Part shown: positions 1 through 11,200 of the stretch, in pieces
Layout: each line of letters starts with the position of its first letter
Numbering within the stretch: the first letter of the stretch is position 1
DNA from: Saccoglossus kowalevskii
Taxonomy: Eukaryota > Hemichordata > Enteropneusta > Harrimaniidae
Reading direction: 5' to 3'
DNA length: 30,244 bases
NCBI RefSeq assembly: GCF_000003605.2
Contig: NW_003144293.1
Span: forward strand, 38,960 to 69,203
Program-made: the position numbers and the translations under genes
Notes under the pieces: generated by a model
What the model was told of the DNA's origin: nothing
The model's database searches: none
The model's input: the letters and a program-made list of their open reading frames with translations, nothing else

Positions 1-1376
1 ATCTATTTCTTTCAAAAGTGTTGCGCCAGGTTAATGTTGTCGGCGTTTCTCTTTAAACCTAGTCATTTTTTTCATGGACGAGGACAGTTTTTCCAAAAAA
101 AAAAAACTGAGGTTAAGTGGCTTTCGTCCACTGATGTCGCACTTTCGGATCGATTAGAAACGTGTGAATACTTACACTATGACTATACGTTTCACTGCAA
201 CTGCCCATAACACAACATCTAAAAACTCTCTCTCAAAAAAAAATAAATATAATAGACAAAAAAAAAAGAAAAAAAAAACGCCGACCGAAAAATGTACCGT
301 ATATCGTTTAAAAGTATACTGAATGACCAGTGTTAATTATTACGGCTCAGAGGTATGACTTCCTCTCACATTTTGGCATTTGGTGGCGCACTTTCGGCGA
401 GAGTCGGAAATCCAGAAACAGTCGACCGTTTCAGGATAGGTGGGCATGGCTACAACACGAGAAATATCCCAAATTTACTTGGATATGAGTAATCATTTTC
501 AGCAAAAAAATCAATATTTGCCCATTTCAGCGGGACACAGATCTAAAATGGGAAACGTGAAGGTGGGCATTGCACAGGCACTTTAAACATGCTAATTCTA
601 AAAGATGATAGCTCATATTGAATTAGTGAAACTATCATAAACAAAACTTAATATTTAGGAAAACAATTTGTAGCTGTGAAAATGTTACTGTGGTTCTTAT
701 AAGAGACCAATGTGCTCTGATTACAGCAAGTCTCAAATATATTGGGGCAGTCAGTTTGCAAACTCTCCAGCAAATTGGCTAACTGCTTTGGGTTTTGACC
801 GAACAGGTGCCTGTTGAATCTCGCTGGTGCTGATTTATAGGAGACATAGAATGCATTTACGTAGCCTGTCTCCTTTCATAGATGATTTGCTGTATTATGC
901 GAGACGTGATAATGTAAAAATAGTTTACTATTACCAAATTTGTAGCCAAGTGTGACTAACCTGTTTTTCAATTTCCTACAAATCAGGAGGGAAATAACAA
1001 ACGATTCATTGAGGTAAAATTCTAACCCCACTAAAATTCAACCACATTCATTGTTTTTGCATAGAAAATCCCTTGCGTACGAACACCTCATTTAACAAAA
1101 AACATTGAACACTTTCCCGCTGGTTAGCTCTTGAAAGTGTGACGGCCGTCCCTTCACAGTTTTCATAATGGGGCTGAAAAGAGGCGATTTCGCTCAGCGT
1201 AGGAACTTTCCAGCAAGTCGTTAAAATTTAGTTGTTTTTCAGTGTAACCCTAGCTGTCAAACCCCCCTCTTTACAAGGCCTGGGGTGTAGGACAATACAT
1301 TGTATAAAATACGGGGCGTCCATTTTATACTTTCAATCTTAGAATGTTCAAATAATTTGAAAAAAACAAAACGGAA

Positions 1377-1575
1377 TGAGTTCCTTAAGGCCTCCCACCC
1401 CTAAACTAAACCCTAACACTCCCCAAGCCCCCAATGTAACTGTATATGCCTCCCCAGATAACTATACGTGGCATTTAGAAGGGCATATACAATTATAATT
1501 GGGGAGTGGTGCTGGCGGGGCAAAGTTAGGATTAGAGTTATGTTTGTTAGTTGTGGGGCCCTGAGAAACACTTAC
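1377..1575. repeat. Imperfect fold-back repeat, copy 1
   Basis: The left arm begins GAGTTCCTTAAGGCCTCCC, contains AAACCCTAACACTCC and ends near TGTATATGCCTCCCC. The right arm (about 1478-1575) reads back as an imperfect inverted copy: GCATATACA, GGGGAGTGG, TTAGGATTAGAGTTATG, GGGGCCCTGAGAAACA. A related copy is at 26515-26825. It resembles a non-autonomous fold-back or MITE family; I saw no target duplication. Confidence 0.55.
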
Positions 1576-1838
1576 GAGGTAATACAAATGGTTTACCAGA
1601 TCATTAATTTATATTCCACTAAATAAAATTATTGTATGACCCCTACTGTAATATTATAGATTCATCGGCGTTTTTCTAGTATTACATGTTTTTTACCTTC
1701 AATTGCCAGACTTGCTTGCTGTTTCCACGACTAAACTTCTTGGAACATCTAATGTATTCTGTGATGCTATTGGTCAGAATGAGTTTGATTGACACTTACA
1801 AAAATGTATACTACATGTGTACCTGTAGTATTCAATTA

Positions 1839-2027
1839 CTGTAAAATACTTTATATTTGCTTGGAATTAATTTTCGCCGAAGAAATGATTCAGTAAAAAT
1901 AAAATACAGCAAATATACCATTTTTCCTATATTTTACTTGTCAAAAATCATAAATAAATTCCATACAAAACACCCAAAAAGTCTTTTCAGCGAAAATTAA
2001 TTCCAGCTAAAATAAATTATTTTACAG
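1839..2027 (+). mobile_element. TA-flanked palindromic MITE, copy 1 (189 bp)
   Basis: The ends are CTGTAAAATACTTTATATTT and its near-inverse ending ATTATTTTACAG, flanked by TA on both sides (1837-1838 and 2028-2029). Inner arms carry GGAATTAATTTTCGC and GCGAAAATTAATTCC. TA flanks with CTGT...ACAG ends suggest a Tc1/mariner-mobilised MITE. It is in the same orientation as the 9762 copy and opposite to the 4039 copy. Confidence 0.8.
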
Positions 2028-2129
2028 TACATGCATACCTGTATATACCCGGTAGATATAAAAGTTGTAGACTCATTACACGGTACCAATATACATCTTA
2101 TAGTTTATCGTTTCTTCTGTATCTGTTAG

Positions 2130-2258
2130 GCAGCAGGTTGTTATATTGACTTTATACAATCTTGGTTTGAGGAGTAGTGGAAGGATGGGATACTTTCGGT
2201 GGAAAGAGGATATTTGTTCTTTTATTGATAAAAACTGGCATACATTTTTTGGTGCTAG
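2130..2258 (+). CDS. KAT14: KAT14 exon: conserved N-terminal GYFRWKEDI block
   Basis: Acceptor is ctgttag and donor is AG|gtaagt. The exon begins with the last base of a codon and then reads QQVVILTLYNLGLRSSGRMG followed by YFRWKEDICSFIDKNW. This matches the KAT14 region just after the Cys-rich domain. It ends with two bases of an Arg codon completed by the next exon. It is the most 5' exon I can recognise. Confidence 0.93.
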
Positions 2259-5200
2259 GTAAGTATAGTTAAAAGCCCAATATTCAATCTCCTGGATCTC
2301 TTTTAAATTTGAATTGTTCCTGAATTATAGCAACAACAAATGCCACAACAACAGCAAATGTCACATGTGTTTTATGAATCTACAAAACTTGTGCACTCAT
2401 ATATTGCTTTTTTTTTCTTTTCTCAGACTTGAAGCATTCTGCTTCTGCTAATGTGTCATTGTTGAATCAGGATGCTACAAAGTACATGTACATGTACATT
2501 ATTCAGAGTTAACATACATGGTAGGATCAAAAATCAACATGGCAACTTTGTGAATCCAAAATTTCCTCACTTAAAAACTGGTTTGTTTGACATAATTTGC
2601 TTAAAATTTATGAACTGACAGAACCCACTATTGCCTTTTGCAAAAAATAAAAAGGATATAGTGAAATATAGTGCACAAAATAAAATTTTCTGCTCTTCAG
2701 TGTTGGATTTTACAGGGATGTTGAGCTGCCATGTTTTGTTTAACTGAATAGTGGAAATGTAGTAAAGTGACAGCTTTTACATTAAAAAGAAATTTATAAT
2801 TAAAAACTTGTGTTTTGACCTTTGTGCGTCAGTATCTTAGACTTGCCTGGACCAATCACAATCAAACTTTAGACATACATCACACATAATATGACGGTAT
2901 ACATATGCAGATCACAATCAAGCATTTAAGGATGGATTTTGTGGACATTATGGGACCATGATGCACGTCATTTTATTTTTCAGATTCAAAATGGCTGACT
3001 GGCGACCATTTTGTTTAAATGAATGCGCTTCTAGAGCCATATCTCTGATATGCTTTGACTGATTATGTTCAAATTTTATATATTCGTTTTACATCATGTT
3101 ATAGATGTGTAGATGTATTCAAAATGGCTGACTGGTTGCCATTTTGTTTTAATTAATGCTGTTCCAGAGCAATATTTCTCAATATGGACAAGTACTCATT
3201 TGATGATCAGATACAAGATGTCAATCATTTTAATGTTAAAAATCATCATAATCTAGCATCATCTTCTGGATCCATACTTCTGACATGTTTATGTTCCAAC
3301 TATATTACTATAAACAAAACTATATATCTTAAATTTGGTAACTAATGGGGTCTGTGCCATGCATGGCTTGTTTATTTATACAAGTAATTGACAAGGTTAA
3401 TCACAGTAATGCCTAGCATCATCTTCTGGATCCATACTTCTGACATGTTTATGTTCCAACTATATTACTATAAACAAAACTATATATCTTAAATTTGGTA
3501 ACTAATGGGGTCTGTGCCATGCATGGCTTGTTTATTTATACAAGTAATTGACAAGGTTAATCACAGTAATGCCTTTTTCTTGAAAAATTACGAAAACATG
3601 ATTTGAACACAAAATTTATGGTAAACCCTCTTGTGATGGAAGTGAATAAACTTTTTTCTTTACAAAAAACTTGGAAAGTGTCAATTGAGGGGATTCCTGT
3701 TATTTTTAGCTGCCATAACTAGAGTACAAAATGTTGTAATGATCACATTTTTTATTTTGACACAAATCTATGCAAATTATTTGGATAACTGACATAGCTC
3801 ACACCAAAGCACTTTTTAGAATTTCTAATTAAAGGGCTGTGGTCATTGCACCACATCATGTTTGATATCCACTCATAGCAACATACATGTACAGAACGTG
3901 AGTAAATACATTGTTTGTTTACAAGGAATTCAAATAGTTGCTGCGTGTCGACATTCACCCTTTACATATGGGATGAAGCAATGTTACTGCAATATGCTGT
4001 AGATATGGGACTATATATAAAGTGTCTATATCAGTATACTGTGGAATACTTTATTTTCGCTGGATTTAATTTTCGCTGAAAAGGCTTTTTAGGCATTTTG
4101 TATGGAATTTATTTTCACTGATTTTTGATGAGTTTAATGTGAAATACAGGAAAAAAAAGTATATTCGCTGGATTTTATTTTCACGGAATCATCCCTTCAG
4201 CAAAAATAGCGAAAATAAATTCCAAGCGAAAATAAAGTATTCTACAGTACATTGAAATTGGCTAATGTAACTAACCATTGGTTATTGATACAATTTCAGA
4301 GTGAGAACATCTACTTTTCATGGAACAGTAGCGGGAGTCTTATCAACTGGTAACAAAGTACATTTCAAATCTGGCGCTCATGAATTTGGAGAAGCTGGAT
4401 GGTGGGCCTTGGTAGAAAACAGACCTCCTCTCAAACCTGATACTAACGGTAAGCTGGATGGTGGGCCTTGGTGGAAAACAGACCTCCTCTCAAACCTGAT
4501 GCTAACAGTAAGTTGGATGGTGGGCCTTGGTGGAAAACAGACCTCCTCTCAAACCTGATACTAACGGTAAGTTGCATGGTGGGCCTTGGTGGAAAACAGA
4601 CCTCCTCTCAAACCTGATGCTAACAGTAAGTTGGATGGTGGGCCTTGGTGTAAAACAGACCTCCTCTCAAACCTGATACTAACGGTAAGTTGCATGGTGG
4701 GCCTTGGTGGAAAACAGACCTCCTCTCAAACCTGATGCTAACAGTAAGCTGGATGGTGGGCCTTAGTGGAAAACGGACCTCCTCTCAAACCTGATACTAA
4801 CGGTAAGCTGAATGGTGGGCCTTGGTGGAAAACAGACCTCCTCTCAAACTTGATACTAACGGTAAAGTTGGATGGTGGGCCTTAGTGGAAAACGGACCTC
4901 CTCTCAAACCTGATACTAACAGTAAGCTGGATGGTGGGCCTTAGTGGAAAACGGACCTCCTCTCAAACCTGATACTAACAATATGTTGCATGGTGGGCCT
5001 TGGATCGAAACAGACCTCCTCTCAAACCTGATATCAGTGAATACTAAATACACATACTACTTCCCATTTAAATCTGTAATAATGCAAATCAATATTATTT
5101 TATGACATAGCACCAACAGGTCACAAAATGTCTGCTTTAAAAAGACAAAGAATTCCATTTGAACCAACAATAAAAGTAGAAGGCTTGCGGACAAGAAAAA

Positions 5201-8200
5201 GAGCAACATCAGTTGAATCAGCAATTGAGTTGAAAGAAAAAAGATCAAGAACACAGGTATAAACTTTATTTAACCCCAAATAATAAAAAAAAATAGGCAA
5301 AATATTGCACCAAAAAAAAGTTAAATGATTTTTAATTACGGAGGTTTGGCAATACTTGTTTGTAACTTATAAGTACCAAATAGGATATTATAATTTTGCA
5401 CATTTTTATGTTCTTTGCAATTTCTGTTAATTTTGGACAATACATTGTCATGATTTTTAATTGACTACTGGACTTGCCATGCAGGTCTGCATTATGATAC
5501 CGGTAGGTGATATTAGTCTTATAAAAGGAACCCCATATTTATTTTTCGAGAATTACACATTCCGTCATATTGAAAAAAAAATTTAGTTGATACACTCATT
5601 TAGAGAAAAAATACCATAACTCAAATTTTTATCTTGAAACTTTGATGAGATAATAATTTTATTCCTACTATTTTAGGAAGCCAAGGACATCAGGAAAGCC
5701 AAACAAGTGGAACCAAAGAGACAGGAAGATTCCAAAGAATGTGTCGAGAATTTACAACAACGATCAGGGGTACGCTCAATAAATAATAATGAAGCTTCGA
5801 GCTGATTCAGTGTGCTTACTAGTAAATTATAGTACAGATGTGCACACACATTTCGTAACATAAATATTTGCATATTATTTTGACATGATATCCCTGGACC
5901 TGTTTTCTCTTTACAACCTGTATGTATGTGTGTGTTTGTCTTCTTAGGCATCTACTCCAACAGTTCCTGATTCTCCATCTGTGCTTAGTTTACTTGGAGC
6001 TGAGGACAGTTCAGATTCTATAGTATCCAGTATGCTATCAGAGAGTGACCTCACACCAGAAGGTAAGGAACATGCCACACGATGTCACGAGTCAACTATC
6101 TGTCTGATTCCCAGTAGCAATATTCCTTTGTTGACATACATGTATCTTGAAACAGGCATGATCACATATGCCATACTTGTCCAAACAAGCTACATAATAA
6201 TAATAATGTTTATTCAACATTTGTATCGACAGCATGAAAACAGTAATACATATCTTTGAATTACATTCATCAATTCTTTTCTATATTGTCATAAATCAGG
6301 TACATATATCGTAAGCTAATGAGGTATTTTCCACATTCTTATTTATGTTCATAGTGTATCACCAAAAAGGGAATTGAACCTATAATTCAACCCCCTGAAA
6401 GAAAACTATTCATTAATGATGAAGATTCAACATTGCTTCTCAGTGAGATTTCTAACGTTAAATAAAACTAATTTCTAATATGATTAGATGACCTACAAAG
6501 ATAGAGAAAGTGGTAAATGTCTTCTTTGCCCTGATTGCAGACTCCACAAATTCCATTACCTCTGTAATTTTTCCATCCCATTTTGTTACCTTCAAGATCT
6601 AAAGAGTTTGACCTAATTTTAAAGACAAGGGAGATTCTGTGATGATCATAATGATATATTATGTAATTTTCTTTTTTAATGTTTCTTTTAATCCAACAGT
6701 AGTGTTTTAAAGATTTCATCTTCTCTAAATTTTTTGTAAACATGTTTATTTCATTTTCTTATATATATACTGATTTTGTTAAAACGTCTTATATGTACTT
6801 CTAGATTGAGGACCAGACCACAGTCAGCCAGCATGTTTTTTGTCATCGCATGTCATCACAGATGTTCACCCTTTCAACTTTTGGTTATAGGAAAGATATC
6901 CACTGATTTGCTATATCAAAACTATTTATGATAATTAGTGTTAAAAATTAGCATCAATAATCTAATAGAGTATAAGTAGACAAAAGTTTAGAATTTGTAT
7001 TATGAATATTACAATAAACATGTTGTGAATATTATATTTTCTTTTCTCTTAGCAACATTACCAGCCATTCTGATGACAGGAGATGTTGAACCAGATGATG
7101 ATGACCTTGATCTTGATCTAGGAACAGGCTTAGTGACATCGTCAATTGCTGGGGTAACCACCACTATGTCCTCCACTCTGCAAGATCTGCAAAAAAGAGT
7201 TGACGATGCGAAGGCTGCTGCTACCATGAAGTCAGCCGAGAGAGAAGATATCGTTAAAAATGAGGAAGATGAAGATGATGAAAGTTCTGGTGAGGAAACA
7301 ATTTCTGAAAAAATAGTAGAGAAGAAAAAAGAGCCAAGTAGACCAAGAAGAGTAAAACATTCTGAATTGCCAAGTAAAGAAGAAGTCCCAAGGTAGGAAA
7401 GTTTATTGCACTACTGCACTGTTGTATGAATCTCTTGTGTGTGTCTATAATCACTTGTAATGTTATGCATGTCAATCCAGATTATAATTGGTCAAAGCTT
7501 CACCTTGTAATGTAAAAGTAAAAAAAATCTATAAGTTTACTTTATACATTTCTGGAAGAATAAGAAAAAATATAGAATTTTGATTGGTAAATGCAAATTA
7601 TTTCTGAAAAGTATTTTGCTCTGAATGCAATAATGGGAATAATAGTAATAATAATAATAATAACTTGATTGCATCCCTAGAAATACTTCTAATGTTTCTC
7701 TGTTAATAGCAATAACGATTAGTTGTAATAATGAGTATGTTTAAAAGAGACTTGGTAGTGAACAATAGGTTCTGTTATAATTTACTGAAAAATAAAAATG
7801 AAAATGAAAACCAAGTTATGAAATGAATGCATATACAGTACAAGATTCTATAGCAATGACACAATTTATTATCTCAACATTCTGTATATTGACATTGGGT
7901 TTAAAGCAGACAGGGTACTTACATATGTGAGAAATGACAGCATTGACACAACCACAGTCACTCAGTCACAGCCCCACTTGTGTCTGTCATATATATTGGG
8001 AAATGTGTGTAGCCTGCTGGACAGACTGAATAGAACAGACCAGAACAGTTTTATTTTTTGTTTAGTTTAATTTAATTTAGTTTTATTTTGATAGAATAGA
8101 ATAGAAATGGGAAGGGAAGGGAAGGGAAACGGGACGGGAACGGAAACGGAAACGAAAACGGAAACAAGGCTGTCTTTTTACAAATAATGTAATACTTTCC

Positions 8201-11200
8201 TCTCCCCTTTCAATTAGGATTTTACCAATGAGTCTGTACGAGGAAAAGCAGTTGTTGAAGAAATTAGAATCTTGTTCAGATGCGGTTGCAAAAAATCCTC
8301 AAGTGAGAACACTTAGAAGAAAACTACTCATTAGACAGGTATGGAAAGCACATATTTTAAATCTTACAGCGGGTGCAAGATATTTATGTACACCTAACTC
8401 TGTCACCTGGTAGGCAATTACCGAGGGATTTCTCAACATCCCCTGACACATTCCTAGACACTCCAGTGACCATTGTATTAGGGGCGTTTTTGAATAATTG
8501 TATCAACGAGGTTTATTATTTTCAGGAAACGTTCAATGTAGAATTTATTAAATGAACCAGCATATGTACGCATGAAATAATAAATATCAAAAATAAGAAA
8601 AACATGATTGTTTGATAATTGTTTGACTTGACGCTTACATGTTGTAATAGTTGAACCCGTCAGAAACCTTGGGCCGTTGTTTTGACTAACTGCCCTCCTT
8701 TAACTACTTTCTGAATTGTGTGAATCAACAGATTCAGTAATGAAGCTGTCTCAAGTGACATGCCACTTATTTCCTACTTTATAGCCATAATTTGGTGAGC
8801 GATAACTGCCCGAAATGTCATTAAAATTAAGGATTTGATGAGAATAATTGTCATCTCCAATGTATATTTGATATTGTTTGTTTAGGAGAAACGTGCAAGG
8901 GGTTTACCAATATTTGATTTGGATGATTTTATGATGAAGAGTATGCAGAAAGTCTGTAATGTGTCCACAGCTAATAGATCGTACAATATCACGTCTTTGT
9001 TGTCGTCATACAATATCACGTCTTTGAATCCATACAATATCTCAATGAGACATGCCGGGGACTTCAGGGTCCTAGACAGATTTCAGGTATGTGGCCAGGG
9101 TATTCATTTTGTTTGAGACCTCATGGGTCTTAGACAGATTTTAGGTATGTGGCCAGAGTATTCATTTTGTTACTACTGGTGCTACTACTGGTAAAAAGTG
9201 AAATGTTTTGACTTGATTAGAAACACTTACCTTTTGTCTCTTCATATATCAACTGATTTAGTTTTCACCCCAATGTCTTCTCAAGCATGACACTTTTATG
9301 AAAATTTTTGAACTTTGTAGAAATCTTCAAATCAAAGCTTCATACCCAAAATTTGAGAAATATTAAAATTGATAATTCCACAAAAAACAGGGATTTAGAA
9401 ATGCACCTCTGTGTGTAAATCTCAAATATATTTAGACCAGTTATGTTCAAATTTTTCACTCACATCATAGAATATGTCACCTTTATGTGTTCATTTCACA
9501 GTCCAATTCAGGATACCGAATGATTAAAAATGCATGAAAATCAAGCAATTCTTTCATTCTGGAACCAGATCATGGTCTAACCAGATGGATGGATTTCATT
9601 CAAATGTAATACATATCAGTGGATTGTTGTCAAGAATTGCTTAAAATGCACCATGGTGCATATTTGTGATAATATCTTGCACATAGCTGGTCAATGTATT
9701 TAGTTATGCATTTACTGAATTTAATTTGAGCTCAGTATCACGTACATCATATTGGTAAATACTGTCGAATACTTTATTTTCGCTTGGAACTAATTTTAGC
9801 TATTTTTGTTGAAGGGAATGATTCAGTGAAAATAAAATCTTGCGAATATACCTTTTTTCCTATAGTTTACATTCAACTCGTCAGAAATCGGTGAAAATAA
9901 ATACCCTACAAAATACCCAAAAAGTTTTTTCAGCGAAAATTAATTCCAGCTAAAATAAAGTATTTTACAGTATGAACATTTGTAAAAAAAACCCAGCTCA
10001 TATGCTTCTTTAAAATATTTTTTGCAGGTTTCACAGCACACAGTGAAAGCGCATCAAGTACATTATTCATCTTTCAGGGCCAGGCTCATAGGAAGCGAAG
10101 TGGAGTCTAATTTGCAAAGTATATGTAGTCCATATACAGCCAGGTAACATGTAATATGAAGTTGTTTTAAGATCATATATGTCTGACAGCAGGTATTTGC
10201 TTGAGGTGTCATAGTATTTTGAAAATAATATACGTTTATACCATACATTTGTTTCTATATCATGGATTTAGTCAATAGTGGTTTTCAGCACAGATATCCA
10301 TGTACAATAATATGTACACACATTTGATCAGTACTTCTAGAAAGCTTATCTTGTGATTATTTCACAATTCACGTGATTTCAAATTATGTTTTTATAGAAT
10401 TCATGTATGTCATAACAGATTAAACCATTATCTTATAAATCATTGAATATATGTGGATAGATACAATGATTTTTTTGTATATTGAAACGATGTAATGCTC
10501 ACACACCCCTCACTCCCATACATGTATAACTATAATGTGTGACTCTTCATTATTCAGAGTATTAAAACCGTTTATAAGAAGAGATTTTGAGTCCAGACCA
10601 TTGAAAATGGTGTTAATGCAGGAAATCTGGAACTACAGAACCAGGATTGAACCTGGATATGATCTACCGTCACCGGCACCCATCGACTATTGTTACGTTA
10701 GACCACATCATGTACCATCAGTTAATGTAATGTGCAGGGAATTCTTCTGGCCCGGTATTGACTGTAAGTGAACTGTGATTTTATTCTGCTATGAGATTCT
10801 CTGCCTGATATTCTAGGGAAACAGAATATTTATTAACTTTATCTTCGCAACCTTATTGCATGTCTGTTTTACTTTAGTATCACAAACCATGGAGGAAAAC
10901 GCGAATTAGACGCAATTTTCTTTCATACAAAAATTTCATTGCGTTAAAATTCCCCGTCCCACAATATGTTTACTTGATAACTTGTTGTTTGTTGCTAGAT
11001 TAACGAGCAAACATTATAATCACTGAGTAAACGGCGGAAGTGATCATGGAACCTTTGATCTTAAACCAGTTGTGACTGTTTATACCTCCATGCACAAACA
11101 ATGTTAAGGTAGTTTGCTACCATTAAAAACACATACTCAGAAATCCTTGAAATCCAGCAAGAGGGGTTGAGTTACTATATTGTTTAAAATTCTGAAATAA

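Larger units (their letters stand above)
1..2129. other. Upstream region, probably KAT14 intron; no exon seen
   Basis: I looked for the KAT14 Cys-rich N-terminal exon and for a donor ending a Trp codon (TG|gt) and found neither. The stretch holds A-rich runs at 100-285, a fold-back repeat at 1377-1575 and a MITE at 1839-2027. Otherwise it is AT-rich sequence with no ORF of note. Confidence 0.5.

Noticed and set aside
1168-1224. Short ORF MGLKRGDFAQRRNFPASR as a possible first exon of KAT14
   Set aside because: It has a stop, no splice donor and no match to the KAT14 N-terminus.
3253-5035. CRISPR-like direct repeats
   Set aside because: The repeats are contiguous tandem units without unique spacers in animal DNA, so they are duplications and a minisatellite.
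6360-6420. tRNA-like T-arm on the minus strand (GGTTCAATTCCC)
   Set aside because: The flanking bases do not form T-, anticodon- or acceptor stems of proper length, so I do not call a tRNA or nuclear mitochondrial insert.
10889-11094. Possible MITE with CATGGAGG ends
   Set aside because: The inverted match is only about 8-13 bases with gaps and there is no clear target duplication.
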